A stretch of 21,249 bases of DNA from a virus. Both the position numbers and the translations under genes were made by a program. How positions within the stretch are numbered: the first letter of the stretch is position 1; every line of letters begins with the position of its first letter. This document shows positions 6,439-13,897 of this stretch, piece by piece. The stretch spans positions 1 through 21,249 of IMG/VR virus record IMGVR_UViG_3300027734_000357; one strand, given 5' to 3'. A model generated the notes under the pieces. That model saw only the letters and a list, made by a program, of their open reading frames with translations, did not search any database and had not been told where the DNA came from.

Positions 6439-8126
6439 CGCATTCCACCTCCACGTTGTTGCTGGGCGCGTCTAGCTAACTCAGCATCAATTGCATTTTG
6501 CGCTGCATTTGCGCCACCGACTGCTGCTGGTGTCATTGGTTGAGGCACTGGCACAACAGCACCAAGAGCCTGGTTAGCATCAATTCCGTACTTAGCGCCA
6601 AACCCAGCATACTCATTGCGCTTGTCGTTGTACGCCTTGGATGACGCAGCGAACAATTCAGTGGCAAGCGCATTGAACTCATTGCGCTGTGTAGGAGTAA
6701 GCAAAGTGCCCTTCTTCCACATATCAACGTAATTTGTCAGGCGATCCATCTTTCCGGTAGCCGCCATAGCAATGCCAAGTTCAGATTCACGGACCACTGA
6801 TCCAGGATCGAGCAGCTTCATAATCTTTGTCGCGGCTGCAACGTCACCAATAGGGTTGGCCTTCTTCAGTGACTCTTGGATCTGCGAGAACGCGCTCTTC
6901 ATTCCTTGATATTCTTTGTAGATAGGTTCTGCGCTGAATGCATCTTTGATCTTGAACTCGTTTGTAAATCCCTTTTCACCAGTGTTCACCGATACGGTTG
7001 TGCCGCCACCAGCACCAGACTGACGAATCTTCATCACGTTTTCAAGCGTCACAGGAGTGTTTGTAGCATTCAACAGTCTCACCTCTGTAGGGCTTGCCTC
7101 TTGCTTCAATGATTGCAAGTTTTCCAAAGTAACAGGTAAATTGAGTGCTCTCAATGTGCGGATACCCTCTGGGTCTTGAGGTGCAGCAGACGGGTTTAGC
7201 TTCGCTAGGTTTTCAAGCGTAACGTCTAGCCCCAAAGCCTTCAGCTTCTTGATGTCATCAGGCGTAGACTCTTTTGCAGGCATCAGCTTTTGCGCCATGT
7301 CAAAGTATTTGCTGGCCTGCTCTGGGTTGCTTGCAGCGTAAACGTCTGCCAGCTTCATGTACTGCTGCGCCTTGAACGTATTGGCGTCAACGCCTTCCGG
7401 CGCTTTCTGAGATAAGAAATTGGAGACGTTAGTCTGCATATTCTTCGCGGCCTTCGCGTCTTCCATCTTCTGCTTCATCGTCATGCTCTGTAGCAGATTC
7501 TGCTGCGCAGCCTGATAACCCTGCTGACCAGCACCATACGCTTGACCAATAGCCTGACCGAGTCCGATAGGTGTCCGGCTGGCTCCTGACGATGCAAGCA
7601 GTTGCATGGCCGCTGCCATGACGCCCTGGTTCTGTAGCTGCGCTCTCTGAGCGTCCGTCATGTAATCGTCCAGCGCGGATGCACCACCAAACATATCACC
7701 CAGCAGGCCGAGTGTGCGGCGTGGTGCTGCTCCAGCTTCTTGTGCTGGCTCTGCCAGATAGTTGGGATTGTCCTGCGGCATGATGTCTTCAACGACAACA
7801 TTTTGCGCAGTCGGCATCATTGAGCCGCCAGGCTGGAACCCGCGCTGGTTTGGAGTTTGGAATACGTCTTGCGGTTGATTCGATAGCGGCTGCATCTCAC
7901 CCATCAGTCCCGCGCTAGGAGTGAAGTCTCCCATTTGGGTAGGAGCGAAGACTCCCATATTGTTGAGATATAAACTCTCAGGACCTTTCCCACGCGACAT
8001 AAATCTAGTCGTTGGGCGGGAGTTCTGATTGAACCTTGTAGCCCCAACCCCACTACCAAGGTAATACTGGCTTAATGGGTTAAATGTGTATGGATCACCA
8101 TAATAGAAATCTGACAGTGTTGCCAT
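6435..8126 (-). CDS. Internal virion/ejection-like protein with VTLEN repeats, 563 residues
   Basis: The start at 8126 (MATLSDFYYGDPY) is preceded by AAGGGGA and follows the previous stop directly. The longer reading from 8201 overlaps the preceding gene and lacks support. The N-terminal 130 residues are Pro/Gln/Gly-rich and disordered-looking. Then come Ala/Gln-rich helices (residues about 145-240), three 22-residue repeats containing VTLEN (residues 290-368), and a conserved-looking C-terminal helical domain with KLLDPGSVVRESELGIA, a motif found in several phage internal virion proteins. The very C-terminus is basic (ELARRAQQQRGGGMR). It probably sits inside the capsid with its neighbours. 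Its precise role is unknown. Confidence 0.6.
   Translation of the reverse strand: MATLSDFYYGDPYTFNPLSQYYLGSGVGATRFNQNSRPTTRFMSRGKGPESLYLNNMGVFAPTQMGDFTPSAGLMGEMQPLSNQPQDVFQTPNQRGFQPGGSMMPTAQNVVVEDIMPQDNPNYLAEPAQEAGAAPRRTLGLLGDMFGGASALDDYMTDAQRAQLQNQGVMAAAMQLLASSGASRTPIGLGQAIGQAYGAGQQGYQAAQQNLLQSMTMKQKMEDAKAAKNMQTNVSNFLSQKAPEGVDANTFKAQQYMKLADVYAASNPEQASKYFDMAQKLMPAKESTPDDIKKLKALGLDVTLENLAKLNPSAAPQDPEGIRTLRALNLPVTLENLQSLKQEASPTEVRLLNATNTPVTLENVMKIRQSGAGGGTTVSVNTGEKGFTNEFKIKDAFSAEPIYKEYQGMKSAFSQIQESLKKANPIGDVAAATKIMKLLDPGSVVRESELGIAMAATGKMDRLTNYVDMWKKGTLLTPTQRNEFNALATELFAASSKAYNDKRNEYAGFGAKYGIDANQALGAVVPVPQPMTPAAVGGANAAQNAIDAELARRAQQQRGGGMR
7023..7259 (-). repeat. Three protein repeats containing VTLEN
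   Basis: Within the 563-residue protein, three 22-residue units start at residues 290, 320 and 347: DDIKKLKALGLDVTLENLAK, EGIRTLRALNLPVTLENLQS and TEVRLLNATNTPVTLENVMK (each followed by two more residues). The pattern is a short helix, a turn with Val-Thr-Leu-Glu-Asn, then a second helix. Linkers of 8 and 5 residues separate them. This looks like a small helical-hairpin repeat of unknown family. Confidence 0.8.
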
Positions 8127-8136
8127 CTTGTTCCCC

Positions 8137-8883
8137 TTATCCACCAAAGTATCCGAGCAGGCCACCAAGCAAAGCGCCGGTTCCACCGTAGTTTGCACCA
8201 CCTAGCCTTTGACCAGCCAATGCGCCGCCCAAAGCGCCTGACAATGGGTTCGTGTAGTAGGGTTGCGTCTGGGTCATCCCTAGATTCGGTAGCTGGGTGC
8301 TGATGCCACCGGAGGCAATCTGTAGCTTCTCCAGACCGATGTTGCGCAGGGCATCCAATTGAGCCTGCTCCAACTGCTGACGCGCACCGCCTAAGCCCAT
8401 GACCGCCTGGCCGCCGGAGATGTTCGCACCCTTGGCGTACTGTGCCAGACCAGCAGCTTGGCCGTAACCCTGTGCGCGTAACTGCGCAGCAGTATCAGCC
8501 GCCTGCTTGATGGCTGCAGCATTGGTTAGTGATTCCTGCACTCCTTGGCGTGATCCACCAAATGCGCGTGCAGCAGTTGCTGCCTGACGATCTCGCAATT
8601 GTTGAGTTTGCAATGCTCCACCAACATCAGCTAGTGAACGCTGAACCACCTCGTTCTCGTAGGGGTTCATAAACTGCTGGATGGACTCGCCAGTGAATGG
8701 GGTCAATGCCTCATTCGTAACTTGTTGCTCTCCGGCCGTGTACAAAGGGTTAAACCCTGCGAATTGTCGTGCTGGTAATGCACCCGCAACGCTCTGAGCC
8801 TGTCCGATGTTGCGTAGATACGCCGCCTTCAGATCAGGGTCAATTGCTGTGGTGCTAGTTGTGCTGCCGCCGCCTTTAGACAT
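8137..8883 (-). CDS. Internal virion-type protein with C-terminal glycine zipper, 248 residues
   Basis: The ATG at 8883 has a clear AAGGAG. After a Gly/Ser/Thr-rich start come Ala/Gln-rich helices. Residues about 72-115 (FMNPYENEVVQRSLADVGG through RAFGGSRQGV) form a signature I associate with podovirus small internal or ejection proteins, where MNPY and AFGGSR recur. The C-terminus (about residues 213-248) is a glycine-zipper hydrophobic tail: LSGALGGALAGQRLGG, then TGALLGGLLGYFGG. It could enter or cross a membrane. A role like that of T7 gp14 is plausible by position and architecture, not by sequence I can align. The next gene's ribosome site overlaps its stop. Confidence 0.6.
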   Translation of the reverse strand: MSKGGGSTTSTTAIDPDLKAAYLRNIGQAQSVAGALPARQFAGFNPLYTAGEQQVTNEALTPFTGESIQQFMNPYENEVVQRSLADVGGALQTQQLRDRQAATAARAFGGSRQGVQESLTNAAAIKQAADTAAQLRAQGYGQAAGLAQYAKGANISGGQAVMGLGGARQQLEQAQLDALRNIGLEKLQIASGGISTQLPNLGMTQTQPYYTNPLSGALGGALAGQRLGGANYGGTGALLGGLLGYFGG

Positions 8884-8894
8884 ATCGTTTCTCC

Positions 8895-9905
8895 TTACAT
8901 TTCGAGCAAGCCGCGCAGCTTGCCCTTTGAAATCTTGCCTGAGTTAATGGCATCCATCAACTCGATACCATATTTTTTTACCGCCTTGTCGTTGATGACG
9001 TACTCGCCATCCTTGAGAGCACCGTAACCGTCATCTGGACCCATTGGGTTCGGGCCTTGCAAGTGCATCATGGAGACGTGACCGCCTTTGGCGTAGCCGC
9101 CTCCTCTACCCCACCCACCTCTATCACCACCTGGCTCACCTCGTCCCGCAGCGCCATCACCACCGCCGCCGTACCCGCCACCGCCTTGACTATCACCCCT
9201 ATCCATTCCAGAAAAATCAGTGCTGTTTATGGCATCCCGAACTGCTTGCGTGTCTGGTGTGCTTGGTGCTGCTGAAATGCTTCCCCTATCCATTCCAGAA
9301 AAATCAGTATTGTTTATAGCGTTTTGAACTGCTTGTGTGTCTGGTGTACTGACAAAGCCACCATTAACAAAGTTATATTCTCCAGGAAGTACATCCCTTA
9401 CTGGGGCTTTGGGTACTCCTGGTGCTAGTGGTTTACCTAGATCTCCATACTTGAAATTTGTGTACATATTACTTAAAGCGGGCAATACGCCAACTTCTGT
9501 AAATACATCGTTTAAAAGCGTCCTATATGGGTTTATTCGACGAACATCTGCCATGTGCATTGCTCTTTCAGCGGGGCTTAATGCTGCAAGCTGCGCCGCT
9601 GACATTACATCTTTTACTGTTGTTTCTTTAGTGGGATCGTACCTGTCAATGCTCAAATAGTCTTGCGGAGCGTTATAAGCTGCTTCACGTTCTGCACGTT
9701 GCTCTGCTGATTGCCCACCACCGCCACGCATAGGTGCAGCACCCTGCGCAATGATCTCTTCGTAACGGTTTGCTGGTGCAGCATACGTCTGAGGCTGCGA
9801 AACGTCATAGCCGCCGGTGTAGCTTTGCGGATATCCGAAAAACGAATACGGCTGCGACTGCCTGTATTGAGACATGATCTCAGCGTAACGGTTTCTTGTC
9901 GCCAT
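8895..9905 (-). CDS. Gly-rich virion-associated protein with tandem duplication, 336 residues
   Basis: The ATG at 9905 directly abuts the previous TAG, with AAGGAG nine bases upstream. The N-terminus has two related short motifs (NRYAEIMSQ and NRYEEIIAQ). The middle holds the 29-residue duplication described at 9197-9350, followed by an extreme Gly-rich stretch (about residues 240-272). The C-terminal 60 residues (GYGALKDGEYVINDKAVKKY, then a helical tail LMDAINSGKISKGKLRGLLE) resemble a module at the end of several phage virion proteins. It is probably structural or part of the ejection set. The Gly-rich spacer suggests a flexible linker between domains. Confidence 0.55.
   Translation of the reverse strand: MATRNRYAEIMSQYRQSQPYSFFGYPQSYTGGYDVSQPQTYAAPANRYEEIIAQGAAPMRGGGGQSAEQRAEREAAYNAPQDYLSIDRYDPTKETTVKDVMSAAQLAALSPAERAMHMADVRRINPYRTLLNDVFTEVGVLPALSNMYTNFKYGDLGKPLAPGVPKAPVRDVLPGEYNFVNGGFVSTPDTQAVQNAINNTDFSGMDRGSISAAPSTPDTQAVRDAINSTDFSGMDRGDSQGGGGYGGGGDGAAGRGEPGGDRGGWGRGGGYAKGGHVSMMHLQGPNPMGPDDGYGALKDGEYVINDKAVKKYGIELMDAINSGKISKGKLRGLLEM
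9197..9350 (-). repeat. 87-bp-spaced direct repeat encoding a duplicated 23-residue block
   Basis: Two copies of about 67 bp, at 9197-9263 and 9284-9350, are offset by exactly 87 bp (29 codons). They encode STPDTQAVQNAINNTDFSGM and STPDTQAVRDAINSTDFSGM, each followed by DRG. The DNA copies are close enough to suggest a recent tandem duplication. Confidence 0.8.
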
Positions 9906-10265
9906 CTACAACTCCTTGCTAAGAATATGCCACTTAGGGGCATATCCCTCGTCTGCTAAAAATGTCCTTGCCCAGCCCTTACGGCCAGCCAGGGTAACTC
10001 GCGTGCAACCGATCTGCTTACCCCAAGCCTCGATGTGTGGTCGCATCCGCTTGAGTTCATCTAGGTCGCCGCCAGCAAGAAAATAGTGCAGATTCTTGAG
10101 TCGCGGATAGACAATGATCTCTGTGATGACTGCGCTATTAATCCCAGGCCAAAGCTGGAATCTGTTCTCCTCTACACCCTGCGCAACATCTTGAAGAGTG
10201 TGGGTTCCTGCTGAGTATTCTAAGGCGGCTTCGATGTGTTGTGCCAACCGCCAGAAATCCTCCAT
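9906..10265 (-). CDS. Small GNAT-like phage virion or accessory protein, 119 residues
   Basis: The ATG at 10265 shares its A with the preceding TAA (TAATG). A longer reading to 10316 lies inside the nozzle gene and is rejected. Residues about 43-119 have strand-helix alternation and the phrases GGDLDEL, GCTRVTLAGRKGWART and FLADEGYAPKW. This is the layout of small phage proteins with an acetyltransferase-like (GNAT) fold. T7 internal protein gp13 is a possible functional analogue by position between tail hub and ejection proteins. No clear acetyl-CoA pyrophosphate loop (RxxGxG/A) is visible, so enzymatic activity is doubtful. The stop abuts the next start. Confidence 0.55.
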   Translation of the reverse strand: MEDFWRLAQHIEAALEYSAGTHTLQDVAQGVEENRFQLWPGINSAVITEIIVYPRLKNLHYFLAGGDLDELKRMRPHIEAWGKQIGCTRVTLAGRKGWARTFLADEGYAPKWHILSKEL

Positions 10266-11743
10266 TACCGTTTCCCTGCCGATGTAGCCTCCAGCCGCAT
10301 TACTCCTACCCGCCAATCGTCCAAGACGCTTCCGGTAACCTTCATCTTGACTGACCGGCCTGAGAACCTGGTATCGGTTGGAGCCTTGGCGCTAAACGGG
10401 CCGTAACTCACTTCGTCCGATGTCGGGTACATCCTGGCTGTAAATGAGATTAGGACCTCTCCTAGCGTCTGCTCGTCAGGAATCACCGACCTGACGGCCA
10501 TCACGTTGTCGCCGTTCCCGAGTTCAATCGGACCGGACTGCGCATAGGGAGAAACCGAGTCGTAGGTGTATCCAACTTCGTGATCGTAGATGTACCCGTC
10601 AGTTCCGACCATCATAGGATTGACGAATACACCTCGATCTGTTCCAGCGGTGCGCGCCATCAATCCGAAATACCAAGTGCCTTCACGATAGTTATAGGTG
10701 ACATAACTGTCATTCTCAGTGGAGGACAGCGACGGGTAGAACCAGGTCACCTCACCATAGGTAGAGTTGTGGACGGCGTAGACCTTGGACGCCTGGGCGT
10801 AGTTGATATTGTTGAAGACGTAGTCCCCGACATCGCACTGCATAGGCTTGACGTACCCATCGTAACTCCAAAAGCCGCTGCTGCTCATCCATAGACATGA
10901 GGTATCGATGGCCGCCACCGCCTGCGCTGAGATGACGCCGCACCCGCTGCCAACCTTCTCAAAACTGTAGACGAATGGCAGGCCGATGTAGTTAGCGACG
11001 TGCGCGTCAACGTCTGTCAATAGGAGGTTGACGCCTCGCACGCGCTTGCCGCACCTCAGAGATCCTGGTGTCGCTAGTTCAAAATCACCAGCCTGGTTGT
11101 TGGCTGCCGCCGTCCAGGTTGTGTTGTTCTCCTGGTCCGACCACTTCACCAGACGCGGGTTACCCGATGCGCCAAGAGCAAACATAATGCGCTCACTGGT
11201 GACCATTACCGCCGCGCAGCTTGTAGGTGCGTTGGTGATGACAGCCGCGATAGTGGGAGTCGTGAAACCTAGCTGCCACTCGTACAGCTTGCCGTCTGTA
11301 GTGCTGCAAGCTACTAGGTACTCGCCCCAAGTGTCTAGGCTCCAGGTGGTGGCCGGTACTGATCCGGTGTCAGGTCGCGCAGTGCCATAAGACAGGCTCC
11401 CATATGTCCAATAGCCGTAGCCTGTAGTGCCAGTGGCGTTAGCAGAACCAGCCGTGAAACCTGTCGGGGTAATGTCCTTGACCACTCCTAGCGCATTCAT
11501 CGCGTACAACTTGGATTGCGTACCCATGCCAGCCCATCGGTTGGCGCTGTTATCTCTCCAGGCAATGATGCCTCGGCATATGCCTGTCATGGCAGACGTT
11601 GACTTCTTGCGCCACCCGCCAATAGGTCGCAGGGTATTCTCAAACCAGCGCACCAAGTTGGAGTCGTACCAGCGACCCATTGCCTGGTACTCTGTACCGT
11701 TGCGGTAGACGCCTGGTGGGATTTTTAATGGAATGAGTGCCAT
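10265..11743 (-). CDS. Tail nozzle/hub-like protein, 492 residues
   Basis: The start at 11743 lies two bases after the previous TAA. The N-terminus reads LKIPPGVYRNGTEYQAMGRW, then YDSNLVRWFENTLRPIGGWR, a strongly conserved opening of phage tail hub or nozzle proteins (P22 gp10-like DNA-stabilisation family and the SU10 nozzle type). The rest is strand-rich with many aromatic residues and repeating blocks such as DGKLYEW, PRLVKWSD, GFWSYDGY and GTWYFGL, consistent with a beta-propeller. No signal peptide or catalytic motif is seen. It would sit below the adaptor at the tip of the short tail and keep DNA in. Cofactor-free structural role. Family choice is by recognition, without alignment. Confidence 0.75.
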   Translation of the reverse strand: MALIPLKIPPGVYRNGTEYQAMGRWYDSNLVRWFENTLRPIGGWRKKSTSAMTGICRGIIAWRDNSANRWAGMGTQSKLYAMNALGVVKDITPTGFTAGSANATGTTGYGYWTYGSLSYGTARPDTGSVPATTWSLDTWGEYLVACSTTDGKLYEWQLGFTTPTIAAVITNAPTSCAAVMVTSERIMFALGASGNPRLVKWSDQENNTTWTAAANNQAGDFELATPGSLRCGKRVRGVNLLLTDVDAHVANYIGLPFVYSFEKVGSGCGVISAQAVAAIDTSCLWMSSSGFWSYDGYVKPMQCDVGDYVFNNINYAQASKVYAVHNSTYGEVTWFYPSLSSTENDSYVTYNYREGTWYFGLMARTAGTDRGVFVNPMMVGTDGYIYDHEVGYTYDSVSPYAQSGPIELGNGDNVMAVRSVIPDEQTLGEVLISFTARMYPTSDEVSYGPFSAKAPTDTRFSGRSVKMKVTGSVLDDWRVGVMRLEATSAGKR

Positions 11744-11745
11744 GA

Positions 11746-12399
11746 TTACACCGATAGGTTGGAGACAAACGACAGTGTAACGATGGCCGACGGTACTGCT
11801 GGCCTGGTCGGAGAAGTGCCTGCCGGATACTGCTCAATCGACACTCCGACATCAGTAGGCCGCCACATGATCTCCACATAGTCGTTTGCGTTAAGGCTTA
11901 CAAAATAGTTTATTGCTGCAATTGTGTGAAACGGATCGCCAGCGCCTTTTCTGGGTGCAAACCCAAACCTTGAGTTCGACTTGTCAATGTTTGTCCCATT
12001 CTTTCTGAACCAAACGTCAACGTCTTGGGATGCGTTTGTCGTGTTCGTAAACTGGATGGAGAACTGGACGTTGTATATACCCGACTGCGATACGTTCAGC
12101 CTGGATGAGTTTGAGAGAGTGACGCCGTTGCTGAAGTCGGTGGTGTCAAAGGTGACGGCGTAGGCCGTTGTGGTATTAGCCGCGACCTGGTCTGTGGAGT
12201 CCTGGAACGCGCCATAAGGAGTGTTGAGGTACTTTCCTCCACGCGGTCCGAATAACGCTGCCAGGGCGTTTGTGACGCGGCCTGCGTAGTTCCCGATGTT
12301 GCTGAATGTTTGGCTAAAGAACAGGCGGTCATACACCTCGCCAGGGTTGCCGATATTCGGCTGCGCTGGCGTTGTGATCTGGCCGCTGTAGTCGCTCAT
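11746..12399 (-). CDS. Predicted jelly-roll (C1q/TNF-like) tail or fibre protein, 217 residues
   Basis: The ATG at 12399 overlaps the endolysin stop (ATGA). Residues about 1-70 look like a connector (ending FGPRGGKYLNTPYGAF). Residues about 71-217 have alternating strands: TAYAVTFDTTDFSNGVTLSN, SGIYNVQFSIQFTNTTN, DVDVWFRKNGTNIDKSNSRF, NYFVSLNANDYVEIMWR and a final AIVTLSFV. This is the strand order of C1q/TNF-like jelly rolls found on phage receptor-binding proteins, in particular Gx-Y-x-V-Q-F and W-x-R-K-N-G. It may be a trimeric fibre tip or a particle decoration. Position between lysis genes and nozzle fits a tail part. Confidence 0.6.
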   Translation of the reverse strand: MSDYSGQITTPAQPNIGNPGEVYDRLFFSQTFSNIGNYAGRVTNALAALFGPRGGKYLNTPYGAFQDSTDQVAANTTTAYAVTFDTTDFSNGVTLSNSSRLNVSQSGIYNVQFSIQFTNTTNASQDVDVWFRKNGTNIDKSNSRFGFAPRKGAGDPFHTIAAINYFVSLNANDYVEIMWRPTDVGVSIEQYPAGTSPTRPAVPSAIVTLSFVSNLSV

Positions 12400-12734
12400 A
12401 CGTTCCGTTCAAAGTGTGGGCAGTCCACCAAACTCTTGAAGTTTCCACCCCACCGATTCTTCGGATGCAGGCTTTCCCAATACGCGCCTAGCGGAGCTAG
12501 GATAGCCTTGTCCCAGATGATTTTCCCATCCTTGAAGAAGTTCAAGTCGATGGCGCAACGCTTGAGATGGATGCTGTTCATGGTCTTAGACCGGCCCGTC
12601 TTGAAGTAGATGGCCTGCTGCTCTGGTGTACGCGCCAACTCGCCACCAGTGACCATAAATCCCAGATCTGTGGCGTGCTGGATCAGCTTGCACATATCCA
12701 ACAGGAATGCGGCTTGTTCTTGACTCAGGCTCAT
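12396..12734 (-). CDS. M15-family endolysin (VanY-type peptidoglycan peptidase), 112 residues
   Basis: The ATG at 12734 overlaps the holin stop (ATGA). The zinc-site motifs of peptidase M15 are all visible: SIHLKRCAIDLNFF gives His56 and Asp63, and DCPHFE gives His107, with Asp104 as probable general base. WGGNF, which usually precedes the last histidine, is at residues 95-99. Family enzymes cleave peptide cross-links or stems in the cell wall (L-Ala-D-Glu or D-Ala-D-Ala type). There is no signal peptide, so it needs the adjacent holin to reach the wall. The length is compact but sufficient for a single catalytic domain, as in T5-like endolysins. Confidence 0.88.
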   Translation of the reverse strand: MSLSQEQAAFLLDMCKLIQHATDLGFMVTGGELARTPEQQAIYFKTGRSKTMNSIHLKRCAIDLNFFKDGKIIWDKAILAPLGAYWESLHPKNRWGGNFKSLVDCPHFERNV

Positions 12735-13243
12735 TTTGTGCTCCTCATTTCAGCAAGCTTCTCAATGGTTCGGCCTGCAAAATAAGCCCCCATAATTAGC
12801 TGTCCCCAATTCCCCAACAATGTTACGTAACTTTCGTTGGCATTGTAACCAAAAGCCGACATCATGGCAAACAGAAAAAAGCCCAAGAAGATGGCAATCA
12901 AGCTCATGGGGCGGATGTTCTTGGACAGCCAAGAGTCAGATGCCATATCCGCTTCCCAGCGGTCTGTGATGTTGTCGGCATCATTCTGTGCGGCCTTGGC
13001 AAGCAGTTCCAGTTCGGCCATCTCCAGCTTGGCTTTCTCTATGCCTAACTCAATCAAGCGCTCTTCATGGTGGAACTGCAACTCGCGCAGTTTCTCAACG
13101 TCAGCCGGTGTAGGGTTGTCGGGTATCTTGACGCCCAGAGTGTTCTCGACTACCTCCTTGCCTTTGGCTTGGATAGCAGAAGAAAGCAGCCCCAGGCCGC
13201 TTTCCGCAAGAGTACCGAGTAGTGCGCCGAGAATTGGAATCAT
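12731..13243 (-). CDS. Three-transmembrane holin (GTA_holin_3TM-like), 170 residues
   Basis: The start at 13243 shares a base with the preceding TGA (TGATG) and the stop overlaps the endolysin start. A hydrophobic N-terminus (MIPILGALLGTLAESGLGLL) is followed by an amphipathic charged coiled coil (about residues 45-95). Then comes RWEADMASDSWLSKNIRP, which is typical of the three-helix holin family of gene transfer agents. Transmembrane helices follow at about 113-131 and 139-157. It should form membrane lesions that release the M15 enzyme to the wall. The neighbour order (holin, endolysin) agrees with the assignment. Confidence 0.85.
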   Translation of the reverse strand: MIPILGALLGTLAESGLGLLSSAIQAKGKEVVENTLGVKIPDNPTPADVEKLRELQFHHEERLIELGIEKAKLEMAELELLAKAAQNDADNITDRWEADMASDSWLSKNIRPMSLIAIFLGFFLFAMMSAFGYNANESYVTLLGNWGQLIMGAYFAGRTIEKLAEMRSTK

Positions 13244-13733
13244 CAGAAACCCCTATTTGTGATAACGTGAAACGTGATGCTGACCAGTGGGACAACGATA
13301 GCGGATGCGCCTGTAATCCAGAGTGTATTCATAATGATCGCAACCTTCATTTCTTTGTCCTTCTGCTTTCTTTCCGACTCTTCTCTTTCAAGTGTGTTGC
13401 GCTCCTTAATCATCCTGGTGCGCTCTGCCATCATCTCTTCCCAGACCGGAGCATTGCCACTATAGAAGAGGATGTCCTTCAGTTCCTTCTCATGCTCTCT
13501 CAGTGCCTTTGACGCCAGTGCGATCTGGAGAGCCTCAGAACTGATCTGTGCATTCGTCTTTCCTATTGACGCAATCCTGGCCTTGCTGCTTGCTAGGTGT
13601 ACCGTGTCTGCCGCTTGATAGAAACTGCTGAATTCTTTGTATAGGCCGTGTATATCTTTACCAAGGGCTACCGCTTTTTTATGCCTGCCACCGCACCCTG
13701 GGCAATAGCAAAGGCCGTAAACGGATCAATCAT
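13243..13733 (-). CDS. Lysis-cassette protein probably made by -1 ribosomal frameshift, 163 residues
   Basis: From the ATG at 13733 (ATGA overlap with the previous gene) the frame reads MIDPFTAFAIAQGAVAGIKK and one more residue, then stops at TAG (13670-13668). Just before that stop is A-AAA-AAG in the correct phase. A -1 shift there gives a 163-residue protein that continues AVALGKDIHGLYKEFSSFYQ, runs through a long charged helix (residues about 85-130, with REHEKELKDILFYSGNAPVW) and ends in a hydrophobic helix (residues about 130-156) and NRGF. Joined, the product resembles a known phage protein type that begins MDPFTAxxxxQ and has a single continuous frame elsewhere. A frameshift mutation or assembly error is possible instead. 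Role unknown: a C-tail-anchored coiled-coil protein near holin and endolysin suggests lysis or envelope function. Confidence 0.65.
13674..13680 (-). promoter_or_regulatory. Candidate -1 frameshift heptamer A-AAA-AAG
   Basis: Read on the minus strand, the bases are GGC ATA AAA AAG CGG TAG in the zero frame, so the heptamer A-AAA-AAG falls exactly on the phase X-XXY-YYZ. It is the slippery site used by E. coli dnaX and by IS3-family transposase genes. The zero-frame stop is the second codon after it. A weak Shine-Dalgarno-like GGTGG lies seven bases upstream. I find no strong downstream hairpin, only a short imperfect one (TAG-CC paired with GGCCTA). Confidence 0.65.
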
Positions 13734-13897
13734 TTCTTGTTCACAACTACCCATCGGCAGATGCGTCCGTCTTTGTCCATGAATTCGTTAGCACCCATCT
13801 TCTTGTCCTCTTCTCGTTTAGGAATACGACAAACCAAAACTATCTTTGTTTCTGTTCCAGGCCACGGGCTTTCAGCCGAGGCAAGCAGAGAAATCAC
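13730..13897 (-). CDS. Small Cys-containing protein of lysis cassette, 55 residues
   Basis: A GTG start at 13897 overlaps the previous stop (GTGA), and the TGA at 13732-13730 overlaps the next ATG (ATGA). It is the only start in this open frame, since a TGA closes it upstream. The product begins MISLLASAESPWPGTETKIV, continues LVCRIPKREEDKKMGANEFM, and ends DKDGRICRWVVVNKK. Two Cys, a hydrophobic start and a strand-like core suggest a short exported or membrane-surface protein, although the hydrophobic part is too short to be a firm signal peptide. I recognise no family. Its snug fit between two overlapping genes supports it being real. Confidence 0.6.
   Translation of the reverse strand: MISLLASAESPWPGTETKIVLVCRIPKREEDKKMGANEFMDKDGRICRWVVVNKK

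Noticed and set aside
13670-13724. Zinc-knuckle-like CYCPGCGGRH in the -1 frame just before the slippery site
   Set aside because: The frame opens only after a TGA with no start codon. The zero frame over the same bases gives the family-like MIDPFTAFAIAQ opening, so the Cys motif is probably chance.
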